DNA from: Hygrophila difformis
Lineage: Eukaryota > Streptophyta > Magnoliopsida > Lamiales > Acanthaceae
NCBI GenBank assembly: GCA_030278955.1
Contig: JAOANR010000014.1
Coordinates: 807,063-871,062 of the forward strand
Length of the DNA: 64,000 nucleotides
Direction of reading: 5' to 3'
Shown: positions 46,671 to 58,453 of the stretch, in pieces
Layout: each line of letters begins with the position of its first letter
Position numbering within the stretch: position 1 is the stretch's first letter
The notes under the pieces: model-generated
Databases searched by the model: none
What the model saw: only the letters and a program-made list of their open reading frames with translations
What the model was told of the DNA's origin: nothing
Position numbers and translations under genes: made by a program

Positions 46671-49085
46671 ATGAGTACTAGTGGAGGGCATGGCGAAAGT
46701 AGTTGCTTTACCCTACTCGTTATTTGCCAATATAATGATGAGAAGCACCCAATGTCTATAAAGAATGAGACGACGATGAATGATGTGCATACGGAGATGA
46801 TGGAACGATGGCCCGATTTTGATCCTCTATTATACACTCTGAAATATGAAGCCCCGGGCGACAAGCAACTTGTAAGAATGCAAACGGACTCGGACATAAA
46901 ATTGATGATTCAATATCACAGGCTATCAAATGTACACTTGTGCAATGTAATAGCTAGGTCGAACGGGACTCCGGAGAAGAGGAGAAGGTATGATTGTTGC
47001 ATTGATTGTTTGTATCATTCATTCCGGCATGTTAACAATGGTAGAATGACAAATGAATCATCTTGTAGGGTGGAGGATGCATGCTTTGAAGGGCATGATG
47101 AAATGGCATTGGTGAGGATAGAAACAGAGCATTTGGGTGGACGATCAGGAGGCATTGAGCGCATTGAAGGAAAAGGGCAAACGTTCGAAAACGTTGAGCA
47201 TTTTCGTCGCGTTCTAAGAACATTTTGCATTGCCACAAAGAAAGGATTCAAATACGTGAGGAATGGGAAGCACAAGGTTATCGCAAGATGTACAGTGGAT
47301 GGATGTGGGTGGCGGGTATATGCATCATATCGTAAGTCGGATGAGTTGTTTGGCATTCGGACTTGTACGCTACATCATACTTGTGGTGTTGACCGTATAA
47401 TGGATACAAGTCATCCACAAGCAACATCTACTTGGGTCGCCAGTTGGATAACGGATACATTGAGAACCGCACCGACATATAGTGCAAGACAAGCAATTGA
47501 TGAAATCAAGATTCAGTTTGCAATAGATATACCCTACCACAAAGCTTGGATGGGGAGAGAAATTGCATTGAGAAATATTCATGGAAAAGACAATGAGTCA
47601 TTCAATAAATTAAGGGGTTTATGCCAATCCCTAAAAGATTCGAACCCCGGTACCATTGCTGACTTTGAGATATTCCCGGACACGAAGAAGTTCCACCGGG
47701 TCTTTATTAGCATAGGCGCGTGCGTGCGGGGATTCCTGAGTGGATGTCGTCCAATGTTGTATCTCGATGGAACACACATAAAGACAAAGTGGAAAGGACA
47801 TGTGCTTGGGGCCATAGGCCAGGACGGGAACAATGGAATTTTTACCGTAGCATTTGCAAGTACGTGTTTAGTTAATGTTAATGTTTTGTTCCTTTATGCA
47901 TACGCAAGTTATTTGTATTTAATTTTCAATGTTTTGTAGTTGTTGATGGTGAGACCAACGAGAGTTGGGGATGGTTTTGTCAAAAGTTACGTAGAGCCAT
48001 TGAAGCGCAAAGAGAGGACTACGATTTTGAGAAGCTTGTTTTGTTCATGGATAGGCACCCGGGGCTTATGAACGCAAAAAGTGCTATATTCCCCGAATGT
48101 TTGCATGCAATATGTCTACGCCATCTAATAGAAAATTTTAAAACTGATGTATGTATCCACTTTAGAATATCACAGTAACTCGTGTTTTTTATTGCATTGA
48201 ATGGATTATTTGATTGATGATGTGTACTTGATGTAACAGGTGATGTCATCTAATCCACTGCACAATAGGGGGAAATGGGGTAACATTTTCCAAAAGGCAG
48301 CAAAAGCAGCCACTTCAACTGAGTATGAAAAATACATGAAGAAGATCTTGGATACATTCAAGGAGCCTGCCAAGGAATTCATTGCACGTTCCCGTCCGGA
48401 ACGGTGGGCCAATGCATTCTTCCCGGGGATGAGATGGGGAGTGTTACACAATAATCCAGTCGAGAGTTGGAACTCATGGATAAAGGCTGCTAGAGGTCTG
48501 CAACCTGCTGCCATGGTAGATACGATACGATTGAAAGTTATGACAATGATGTGTGAGAGAAGGGAGCAGTCTGCAGGTTGGTTCAGAGAGCTATGTCCAG
48601 TACAAGAGAAGAAACTACAATCCAGGTTGAACAAGTCCGGGTCCTTGTCATGTGTTAGGTCGATGGCCGGATTGTACGAGGTGCGGGAGGGGCTGTCAAA
48701 GATGATAGTTGACCTCAACAAACGGGAGTGCTCGTGTAGGGGATGGCAAATAGTTGGTCTTCCTTGTGCACATGCCTTGTATTGCATATCTGACATGCAC
48801 GTATCTTCATATGACTATGTGGATCCTTACTACAGTGTTGAAATGTTTCGTAAGGCCTACGAAGATGCTATCTACCCTATGTGTGCCATACACGAGGACG
48901 AACCATTGGAGGTGGCGACCGACAAAGTTCAACCCCCTGACGTGCGCCCGCAGCCGGGACGAAGAAAAACGAAGCGCATCCCTTCCCAAACCGTTAGGAG
49001 TGGTAATAAATGCAAGTCATGCGGTTTGCCCGGCCACAACAAACGTACGTGCAGGAATCCACGAGTTTCTAGAGTTCCTACGTAG
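46671..49085 (+). CDS. MuDR-type (MULE) transposase with PB1-like N-terminus
   Basis: Three exons: 46671-47859, 47940-48148 and 48240-49085, with GT-AG boundaries and continuous frame; 747 aa. In order: a PB1-like region (about 10-95), the MuDR DNA-binding zinc region (FRRVLRTFCIATKKGFKYVR ... CTVDGCGWRVYA ... CTLHHTC), the MULE transposase core with MLYLDGTHIK (first Asp), LFMDRHPGLMNA (second Asp) and NNPVESWNSWIKAARG (Glu), a SWIM zinc finger (CSCRGWQIVGLPCAHAL), and a CCHC knuckle (CKSCGLPGHNKRTC). Length and domains are complete and no stop is seen, so it may be functional. A PB1-like N-terminus is also known in domesticated MUSTANG-type proteins, but here the terminal repeats and partner gene argue for a mobile element. 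I place the start at 46671, after a likely intron acceptor, rather than at the in-frame ATG 46614. Confidence 0.9.
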
Positions 49086-49099
49086 GTTATGTGGGCATG

Positions 49100-49440
49100 T
49101 CCATTTTTGGTAGTTAATTGAAGCACAAACACTTGATTGCCATATATTGTATGGTTTAAATTTGCAAGTGCAATGTGGACTTATTGGAAGTTGAAGTTCT
49201 GGATGTTGGATTATGATTCTAGATGTTTGGTTATGGTTCTATGTGATGTTGAATTTCTGGATGTTGGATTATAATTTTTATGTTGGCTTATGGTTCTATG
49301 TGATGATGTATGTTGGTATGGTGTGGTTTCATAATGAAAATTTTGGTGACAATAAACACAGAACCTGGTAAAGTGGAAATTCTAACATGGTAAAGTGGTA
49401 AGTAATAATCTGGTAAATCCACATACATTCCTGGTAAAGC
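49100..49440. repeat. Short imperfect repeats 3' of the transposase gene
   Basis: 49190-49320 repeats the phrase 'tggatgttggattatgattc' and 'ggttctatgtgatg' two to three times. 49360-49440 has spaced 'tggtaaa' words. Confidence 0.6.
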
Positions 49441-49461
49441 CTTATTGACACGCAACGGGAC

Positions 49462-49650
49462 GGTGAATGGGACGGTTGCACGAACCGTCCTCTGACCGTA
49501 CCAGAAGGCCTGTACAAGCCTGTAGGGGAGGATGGTGAATGGGACGGTTGCACGAACCGTCCTCTGACCGTACCAGAAGGCCTGTACAAGACTGTAGGGG
49601 CGGACGGTGCGCGGGACGGTTTTCCGGGACCGTCCTTAAACCGTCCCGTA
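49462..49650. repeat. 72-bp tandem repeat, about 2.6 units, GC-rich
   Basis: Units start 'ggtgaatgggacggttgcac' at 49462 and 49534 and a diverged third at 49606 (ggtgcgcgggacgg). Each unit holds an inverted pair 'gggacggtt...aaccgtcc' and 'ggcctgtacaag'. The stretch to 49790 remains dominated by 'gacgg/ccgtc' words. Confidence 0.9.
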
Positions 49651-49799
49651 CCTCCTGTATCAAACGGGATAGTCAGGACGGTCCTGGGGGTTTGAGGACG
49701 GCCGTCCCTTTGACCGTGCATTCAATGTTGGAAAACAGAGTGTGAGAGACGGTTTGTGGATGGACGGTGCTTCTCCCCCGTGCAAAAAGTAGTGTTTTT

Positions 49800-49995
49800 T
49801 TTCTTTGGTAAATCGTACATAGTATTGTGGTAAACCATCTAAATTATATGGTAAACTATTTACCCAAGACATGGTAAATCAAGAGCAACACTTGTGGTAA
49901 ATCACACAGTACTATTTGGTAAGTTTTACATAGTTTGTGGTAAACGAAGATTATTAGACGTGGTAAATATAACATGGTCTATGGTAATTGTTATC
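49800..49995. repeat. Array of spaced TGGTAAA words
   Basis: TGGTAAA or TGGTAA(G/T) recurs about ten times at 15-25 bp spacing on the plus strand, continuing the words seen at 49365-49440 on the other side of the 72-bp repeats. Confidence 0.75.
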
Positions 49996-50100
49996 TTCAC
50001 ATAACATGATTTATTGTATATATTTAAATGTATATATTTATTTACTTTTAATTGTGTATATTTATTTACTTATATTTAATTGTTTATTTACTTATATTTA

Positions 50101-50625
50101 ATTGTATGTATTTAATTACTTATATTTAATTGTATTTATGTAATTCTTTTGCTTTAGGGTTTATGGTTAGCATTAGGGTTTAGGGTTTACGGTTATATAT
50201 TCTTAAGTATTATAGAGCATGATAACTAAGTAGTGTGTAGTGGTAAGTTGTCGAACAAGATTGAATATTTAGAGTTTACGGTTATATATTTATTTACTTA
50301 TATTGAATTATATACATTTAATTACTTAGAATTAATTGTATGTATTTAATTACTTATATTTAATTGTATTTATGTAATTCCTTTGCTTTAGGGTTTATGG
50401 TTAGCATTAGGGTTTAGGGTTTACGGTTATATATTCTCAAGTATTATAGAGCATGATAACTAAGTAGTGTGTAGTGGTTAGTTGTCGAACAAGATTGAAT
50501 ATTTAGAGTTTACGGTTATATATTTATTTACTTATATTGAATTATATACATTTAATTACTTAGAATTAATTGTATGTATTTAATTACTTATATTTAATTG
50601 TATTTATGTAATTCCTTCGCATTCA
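50101..50625. repeat. 234-bp tandem repeat, just over two units
   Basis: 'attgtatgtatttaattact' occurs at 50101, 50335 and 50569, exactly 234 bp apart, and the sequence between is almost identical. Each unit includes the telomere-like word 'tttagggtttagggttt' reduced to 'attagggtttagggtttacg'. The array ends where the last exon of the Ulp1-like gene begins. Confidence 0.92.
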
Positions 50626-53385
50626 ACCTCGGTCCAATCCATCTTGTTTTGTGGGTAGTGTGCTAGCATCACATTCTCAATATTTTGCTGAAGCAAAGCA
50701 GTTAACCTTTCATTAATCATAAACACTTACACTAAGTAAAGAATCAACTACAGTATATAATAAATACACTCACCGTGGTTAATGTGCTCAAGAAGACCGC
50801 ACGACAAGGGAATTCATACAACCTTTGGTAATAGTCCGACGCAAAGACTTGTAGGCATGCATCGATGATAGTACCAGATAGGGGCTCATTCGTCAGCAAC
50901 TTAATCACTTCGGATACATGCACAGAAACACCGTCCCCCTCCCACACAGTCTTCCTACAGTTTCAAGATATAGAACACAAACAACACCATTGAAATGTAA
51001 TTAATTATATTGGTAACTAATAATATGACACGATTTACCACTTACCCTATCATCTCGCCATCAATGAACCTGTCGAGTAGGCCCCTCCTCCCTTCATCAA
51101 CTTCATCCCGCCCGGACCAATCCCGTCTCCCCTTGTGAGGTGCAAAGGCCTCATCCCCACTGGATGTTGTGTCCAAATCATCAACATCAAGCTGCGAAAT
51201 TAAAATAATACCATATTAGCTTATAGGGTGTAATTAATCATGGAAGTTGAATAATCAATCAAAACGCAGTAGACGTCTTACCGGTTCTTGTGCTGTCCTT
51301 CTTCCCGGTTCTTGTACATTCCCAGATCGCTTTCTTTTTCTCTTCTGTGTAGTGAAATCCGGGTCAATCTTCTTCGGCCTCCGATCCTTCCTATTTTGGA
51401 CATTCTTCACCAACGATGAGACAAGCTTCTTGTCGGTCTGTGGAACGACCTCCTCCTGTCTTTCATCCCTGGCATCGTCCTCCTCCTGTCTTTCATCCCC
51501 GGCATCGTCCTCCTCCTGCCTTTCATCCCTCTTCTCATCCTCTTGCTTGCTATCCTCTACATTTTCCTCGGATCCCTTTTTAATCAGTCCTTCATTCTCA
51601 TCCACATTCGCTACCAAAACCGGCACTTTCTCATTAACTACCGCATCCACACCCGTCACATCCACCTCTTCCAACCTATGGTCATCCCCCTTCCCTCCAA
51701 AATCCTCCTCAGCTGTAACTTGCTCTTCTTCCCCCTCCTCCTCCACATTTCGTTCCAACACACCCACATCCGGTTCCTTTATGTAGGCAACCAACATTTT
51801 TTCAATACTAACTATGACATTATAACAAAAACTATAAAATAAAATTAAATTAAATCGTGAATTCAACATACCAATACCCTTGGGGGCTCAAACAACATCT
51901 TCTCCACTTCCAATGGGATAAGACTCACCATATCATCGGCCATCACCTCCCGTAACTCTTGCCGACATCCTTCAATCTTCCCGCTTTTGTCAACCCATCT
52001 CGTAATCCTTGGAAATCTCACAACATCGATTGGCTTGCCAAAATTTGGCATCCTCTCATAAAACCATGCCTGCAATTACATATGATAATCAACAATGCCG
52101 GGGTTAGCTCCACCTCATTGAATGCATAAGCACCTATATTAGTTCTATGACTAACAAACTTACCAATAGACCAACAGTACAACCACTCACATATGAGGAT
52201 CTACCCTCCACAAATCCTATCATGGACTCGACCAAATATGAGTACACAGCCGGTCCCCAAGCATACTCCCCCAAAATAGTTGTATCCTCAACGTAGTGCC
52301 ATAGGAACTTAGGCGTCGTGTACCCGGTGGTGGGAAACAGTAGACAATTAAACACCAACAATGTATACAAGCTTGCATACTCCCCGGGACTGCACCTATC
52401 ATTGCCCTCCGCTTCTCCGGCCCAATCCCGTAGAGCCTTCGCAAATTCAGTTCTTTTAACATCCACACACCTGCCGTTGAAGAACTTATTCGATATATTC
52501 TTCGGATTGTGCTCCAACCTCTTGTCGACATGATGTCCTGCGTGCCTCAAGCCAAGCACCAATGAAAACTCACGAGCACAAAACTTTATACTAATGCCAT
52601 CGCCCACTATAAAGCTTCGCGTAGCCGGACTAAACATTTCTAGGAGCGCTTGCAGGCGTGGGAGAAAGGCACTCTCTTTGCTCACCTTTGTCAGATGGCC
52701 AAATCCGGTGGCCTCTATTGCCTCTCTTTGCTGTACCGACCACCTGATCTCTACCTCTTCCAAAACTTCTCGTAGGTATTTCGCAGAGCAACGAGGAGCT
52801 TGTATTTTTCTTTCATTCGAACCACCTATTCATAAATACATAAAACCATCATTCAACATCAGGAAAATAGAACATGTATTTGTTTGACAAGAAAGACATA
52901 TACTACTGTACAAGAAAAGACAAGAAACCAAAGCAATTTGCAATGAAGAAGCCTGGAATAATTGGGATATACACAAGGATGCCATAGTACTACTAAACCG
53001 CCTAATAACCAATTTAATCATTTCATCGAACACATTATGTGCAGAATACATTCACAAAACTAATCACAAGATTCAAATTTCACTTCCCCCTAATTCTTCA
53101 AATAAACAGAAATCAGACAATTATAACTAACTTCAATCGAAATTGCTAAATTAGATATCACACAAACACCTTATACACAAAACCAAATAAAATGAAGATC
53201 AACACCGTACCTGGACCACCTCCGTCGGCCTCTTCGGTGGGAGCGGTCTTCCTCTTCGGTGGCATTGAGGATGCAGCTTGCTCCTTCGGTGGCATTGAGG
53301 AGCGGTCTTCTTCTTCCTCTCTCGTAAGGTCAAGTGTTGCTCCTTCTTCTTTCTCTTTTCGGTTTCTCTCTATGCTTTCTCTCAA
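50605..53385 (-). CDS. DUF1985/Ulp1-like gene of the MULE, protease core missing
   Basis: Exons seen on the minus strand: 53211-53385 (basic/acidic start MRESIERNRKEK), 52164-52825, about 51888-52070 (AWFYERMPNFGKPIDVVRFP), about 51280-51790 (a very acidic linker with a thrice-repeated DERQEEDDA unit and a basic RPKK/QKRKRKR patch), about 51055-51192, 50780-50953, and a last short exon ending with TAA at 50605. The 52.2-52.8 kb exon (LPRLQALLEMFSPATRSF ... KFCAREFSLVLGLRHAG) has the look of DUF1985, which accompanies C48/Ulp1 proteases in plant transposons. The penultimate exon (LLTNEPLSGTIIDACLQVFA) resembles the first segment of a Ulp1 protease domain. The catalytic His, Asp, Gln and Cys that should follow are absent; a stop and the 234-bp repeats come instead. 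It is therefore either a truncated gene or a protein that lost protease activity. Confidence 0.55.
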
Positions 53386-53790
53386 GCTCTCTCTTGCGCT
53401 CGATGCTAGGTTTTCTTCTTCTCCCTCCCTTTCCCCGAACGGTAATTCTCCGATATGTCTCCACTTCTCCGAACGGTACTCCCTCTCTCGTTTCTCCAGA
53501 ATTGCGCTTCCAAGGTTTTCGATCTTGTGAGCTCTCGTTTCTCCAAAAGGTATTTCTCCTCTTGCCCGTTTCTCTCCGTTTCTCCCTCTCTGTTTCTTCT
53601 TGCCCGTTGTCTCTCTTTTTTCCTAATCCCGCTTCTTTAGAAACTTAATTAGAAACTTAATTGGATTAGGATTGTGTAGGGTCGTTTAAACCAAGTCAAA
53701 ACTGTAGGTGGGGCTTAAAGTGTAAGAATTTTGGAAGGGGTCTTTTAAAAACTCAAACAAAAATAAAGGGGTCCTTGACCCTAATTTTTT

Positions 53791-54815
53791 TATTATTTTA
53801 TTTTCATGGGCCGACAAGTAATCTCACCTCATCTCATCTTAAGGGCCCAATGGGTTGTTTCCCCATGTCGGCAAGAAATAAAGATTACTGAGTTTATATA
53901 GCCTATAATTGGACGGGGGTCATAGCCTCATATGAGAAATTTGTCCTTTATTGCCTGCCACCGCAATTTAGGTTTTAAAAAAAGAAAAACAAGAAAGAAC
54001 CAAAAAAAAAAGTGGGTGTTGAGTGGGACAAACTGGTGAGTGTCTGGAAGGATGTCATTGTCACACCACTCCAAATCCAATACGGCGATAGTAAACCCCC
54101 ACGACAGGACAGCATCAATCAAGCTGAATTCATTCATCAACTTCAAATCTCCAGTTAAAGTTTACAGCCTCACAATTTTGACTATAATTGTGGGGGGGAT
54201 GATTGATCGACACCATTTTCTTGCCAACTTGTAGTACTATCTAGTACACCACTTAATTATTTTAATTCAATTTTAGGACAGACGACGACAGGGACATGAA
54301 TATGATGATGACTAGAGGCCGCCACGACAAAGATGGTGTAACATTCAGTGGCCTTGTTTCAAAACACACGCTTAAACTGGTTCCATTTGCGATAGAATGG
54401 AATGGCTGGCCTACTGGTTGACTACCACTTGTGATGATATGGGAATGGGAGTAGTAGTCAACCCAACTCAATCAAAAGGCTTTACCATATCATCCAAAAC
54501 CAAAAGCTTTATTATTAGTCTCCTTTTGAGTCCTTTCCCATATACAGTATAAATGCTCTTCGGCCCATAATATTCTATACTATGGGAATGTTTGGGAGTC
54601 AGCAGATCCACTAGCGGATAGCAGATTCGGAGAGAGAATTATGAGAGAATATAGGAGAGAGAATTATGAGAGAATATACAGTTCTAATCCGCTTTCCGCT
54701 GCTCAATCTACTGGCATCCAAACATACTCTATATATACTCACTCATATTCATGAGTTGACACACCCATTCTCCACTAAACAAATACGGAGTACTACTACT
54801 TCACACCCACACACT
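53791..54815. promoter_or_regulatory. FLS2 5' flank with TATA box and possible small MITE
   Basis: TATATATA at 54730-54737 is followed by the FLS2 ATG about 80 bp later. At 54590-54725 'aatgtttgggagtcagcaga' and, on the other strand, 'tatgtttggatgccagtaga' form an imperfect inverted pair around two tandem copies of a 25-bp 'gagagagaattatgagagaa' unit. This looks like a small hAT-type MITE, but no target duplication is clear. The rest shows no exon. Confidence 0.5.
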
Positions 54816-57800
54816 ATGACACTAATGTCGCCCTACTTCAGAATTACTACTACATTTACTCTAACTGCACCAATCTCAATCATATTCCTCCTCCTCCTCC
54901 TCACTCTCACATCTCCTCTATCAACTCATCCTGCAGCTGCAGCCCTGCCCGATCTCGAAATCCAGGCTCTCAAATCCTTCAAGAACTCAATAACCAGCGA
55001 CCCCTCAGGGGCCCTTCTTGATTGGAAATGGAATGACACCCTCCACCACCACCACCACCACTGCAATTGGTCTGGAATTGCCTGCGATTCCCTGTCCGGG
55101 AACGTGATTTCCATTTCAATCCTCGACCGGCAGCTCCGGGGCCAGATTTCCCCATTTCTTGGAAATCTTTCCAGCCTCCAGCTCCTTGACTTATCTCACA
55201 ATTCATTCACCGGAAACATTCCCCCTCAGTTGGCTTCTTGCTCTCAGCTTGCCCAATTAGCCCTTTTCAACAATTCCCTTTCTGGATTCATTCCCCGAGA
55301 GCTTGGAAATCTGAAAAACCTGCAGTCAATGGACTTGGGGAATAACTTCCTGACTGGAAGCATCCCCGACAGTTTATCCAACTGCACTGCACTCTTGCAA
55401 CTTGGTTTAATCCGAAATAACCTCACAGGCTCCATTCCAGGGAATATCGGTGATTTGATCAATCTTCAATTGTTTGTTGCTTATGAAAACTCCTTACAGG
55501 GCTCCATTCCTGCCTCTGTAGGCAGATTGAGAGAAATCCAGGCCTTTGATCTGAGTTTGAACCGGCTGTCTGGAATGATCCCTCCAGAAATAGGTAACTT
55601 ATCAAATTTAGAAATTCTTCAGTTATACGACAACTTTCTGTCTGGTGAAATCCCACCAGAAATCGGTTCCTGTACGAAGCTTGTTCTCCTGAATATTTAC
55701 TCCAACCAATTCATTGGAAGCATTCCTTCCGAGATTGGTAACCTGGTGAATTTACAAGCCCTACGGCTGTACGACAACAGTCTCAATTCCACTGTACCTG
55801 ACTCCTTGTTCCGCCTGAAATCCCTAACCCATTTGGGGCTGTCCGAGAATGCATTGGAGGGTAGAATTTCATCCAAGATTGCCTCTTTGCGATCTTTGGA
55901 AGTTCTTACGCTCCATTCCAACAACTTCAGTGGAGAGATCCCATCCAGCATAACCCAATTGAGCAACTTAACATACCTGTCTATTAGCTTCAATTCCCTG
56001 ACAGGTCCTCTACCAGCCGACATTGGATTGCTGTCTAATCTCAAGAACCTTACAGCAAATGACAATCTACTGGAGGGGTCCATTCCACCCAGTATTGTCA
56101 ACTGCACAAGGCTTCTGACCATTAGTTTGACGCGAAATAACTTAACCGGAAACGTTCCGCGGGGGCTCGGCCAGATGTCAAATCTGACGTTCATTTCCTT
56201 GGGGGATAATGGAATCACTGGAGGCATACCGGACGACCTTTTCGATTGCACACAACTTCAAGTGATTGATCTAAGCATTAACAATTTGAGTGGGCCACTG
56301 AAGCCACGCATCGGCAAGCTGGTGAACCTCAGAATTTTTGGAGCTTCAAGGAACTCACTTTCTGGGCCGATTCCTAAAGAGATTGGTAATCTAACTCGGC
56401 TGCAGTCTTTGGGGATTCGTAGGAATAAATTTTCAGGTACAATTCCAGGGGAACTGTCGAACCTCAAAGCTCTCCAGGGTCTTTCCCTTGGCAGCAACGA
56501 TCTGGAAGGTATAATCCCTGAGCAACTTTCTGAGCTCAAACAATTGACTGTTCTTCTGGTGCAGAATAATAGATTGGTAGGGCCAATCCCGGAAGCAATT
56601 ACCGAACTCGAATTGCTTTCTACCTTGGATCTGAGTGGAAACAGACTGAACGGGACACTTCCAGAGCGGTTTGGGCATCTCATCCGCCTGACAAGTTTGG
56701 ATCTTTCGCACAACAATTTCACAGGACCTGTCCCGGGATCAATGATTGCAGCTATGAAGAGTATGCAGATCTACCTCAACCTGTCGCATAATGCCCTGGA
56801 TGGGACGATCCCAGATGGGTTGGGAATGTTAGACATGGTTCAGGAAATCGATATGTCTAACAATAAATTGTCAGGAACCATCCCTCATTCACTGAAGGGC
56901 TGCAGAAATTTGCTCTCTCTGGATCTGTCAGGGAATAGCTTCTCTGGTCAAATTCCTGGCGACATTTTTCCTCAGCTCAATCAGCTGGAAAGCCTAAACC
57001 TGTCGAGAAATCAGTTAGATGGCGGGATTCCTGAGACACTGGCAAGTCTGAGGCATCTCTCCATGGTGGACTTGTCACAAAACAAGCTCACCGGAAACAT
57101 TCCAGAGGGCTTTGCCAACATTACGAGCTTGAAGGATCTCAATCTTTCTTTCAATCTGCTCCAAGGTCGTGTTCCAGGAGAAGGCGTGTTTGCGCACATG
57201 AATCCGGCCAGCCTACAGGGAAATCCAGGTCTCTGTGGAACAAATAAATTGAAGCATTGTCGAAGCAAGCTGTCAAGTTTCCACCGTTTCCCAAAGAAAG
57301 CACTGATTGGCATGTTAGCCGCACTTGGATGCGTTCTAATAATACTCATTACTTTCTTCACCATTCGCCAAAAGATGAAGAAGCAAAACATCAACCTGAT
57401 CAGGAATTCAAACCTCGAGCACCTATCAGCGACAATATTGAAGAGATATGACACAAAGGATATATCAGCTGCCACAAATTCCTTCAGCCTGGAAAACATA
57501 ATTGGCTCAAGCACTTTAAGCACTGTTTACAGGGGCACCCTGGAAGATGGACTCCAGGTAGCTGTAAAGAAGCTGAATCTGCACCAGTTTGCAGCTGAGT
57601 CTGACAAATGCTTCTACAGGGAAGTCAACACATTGGGCCAAGTACGCCACAGGAATCTTGTCAAAGTGCTGGGATACGCCTGGGAAAGTAGAAACCTCAA
57701 AGCACTAGTCTTGGAATTCATGGAAAATGGAAGCTTGGAGAATGCCATACATGGCACAAAAGTGGAATCACCCAGCTTGAAACTGGCACAACGAATTGAT

Positions 57801-58453
57801 GCTTTAGTTTCTATTGCTAGTGCATTGATGTATTTGCACTCAGGCTATGACTTCCCTATTGTGCATTGTGACTTGAAGCCTTCAAATGTTCTTCTTGACA
57901 GTAAGATGGAAGCTCGTGTAAGTGATTTTGGCACCGCACGTATATTGGGAGTTCATCTTGAGGAAGGAGGAAGCACGTTCTCCTCATCAGGCTTTGAGGG
58001 AACTATTGGGTACTTGGCTCCAGGTAACTTGTTTCCCATTATTTCTGGACTATAACAAATCATCAATGATTCCCTCTCCAAATCTAATCTAATCAACTTA
58101 CTCTGTGTATATCAGAGTTTGCCTACATGAGGAAAGTAACGACAAAAGTAGATGTGTTCAGCTTCGGTGTGGTACTGATTGAGTTAATGACAAAGAGAAG
58201 GCCAACAGGACTCACCAGTGAAGACGGGCTGCCCATAACCTTAGCTCAGCTCATCCAGCAAGCACTGCAACAAGGAAGAAACCGACTTTGCCAAGTTTTG
58301 GATCCGTGTTTGGCTTCAGACATTTCCCAGAAAGAAGATGTTTTAGAAGAGCTTTTCCACTTGGCATTGTCTTGCACCAGTGTCGATCCTGAAAACCGGC
58401 CTGGCATGGAGCAAGTGTTGTCCTCTCTTTCAAAGATTCGTGGAATGATCTGA
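54816..58453 (+). CDS. FLS2: Flagellin receptor kinase FLS2 (LRR receptor-like kinase, subfamily XII)
   Basis: Plasma-membrane pattern-recognition receptor for the bacterial flagellin epitope flg22. Two exons, 54816-58023 and 58116-58453, join as LAP-EFAYMRKVTTK; 1181 aa (AtFLS2 has 1173). Parts: signal peptide (SIIFLLLLLTLTSP), N-cap (DLEIQALKSFKNSITSDP ... HCNWSGIACD), about 28 leucine-rich repeats of the LxxNxLxGxIP type, a Cys pair after them, one membrane span (IGMLAALGCVLIILITFF), and a cytoplasmic kinase with IIGSSTLSTVYRG, VAVKKL, HCDLKPSNVLL, SDFGTA and LAPE. The kinase is of the non-RD type (Cys before the catalytic Asp), typical of immune receptors. Text such as FEGTIGYLAP and the atypical glycine loop match FLS2 closely. 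Unusual: a run of six His in the N-cap just before CNW. The start at 54816 is chosen because it lies after the TATA box and heads a proper signal peptide; an in-frame ATG at 54666 lies upstream of the TATA box. Confidence 0.93.

Larger units (their letters stand above)
45987..53790. mobile_element. Mutator-like element (MULE) with transposase and a Ulp1-like second gene
   Basis: About 7.8 kb. The left end (45987-46075) reads GGGGGGCTCTTACACAAAGG, then GACCCCTCTCAAACTTTTCT, then 'ggtcaaagacccc'. The right end, read from the other strand from about 53790 inward, gives 'agggtcaaggacccc', 'tttgagtttttaaaagacccc' and 'aattcttacactttaag'. These align as imperfect inverted repeats of about 75-80 bp, with indels. 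A clear 9-bp target duplication was not found. Inside are a plus-strand MuDR-type transposase, a minus-strand gene with DUF1985/Ulp1-like features, and tandem repeats between them. The layout matches MULEs known to carry Ulp1-like proteases (Kaonashi-type), by inference. Confidence 0.8.

Noticed and set aside
51247..51786. 179-codon Ser/Phe-rich plus-strand frame
   Set aside because: Antisense of the acidic linker exon of the Ulp1-like gene; low complexity.
45970..53805. 9-bp target duplication around the MULE
   Set aside because: Only a weak T/A-rich match (tagtttatt versus ttttttatt) is visible; not strong enough to report.
54666..54815. In-frame ATG 50 codons upstream of the FLS2 start
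   Set aside because: It lies upstream of the TATA box inside a tandem repeat and would bury the signal peptide.
55697..57523. Long minus-strand frames opposite FLS2
   Set aside because: Antisense shadows created by the repeated leucine-rich codons.
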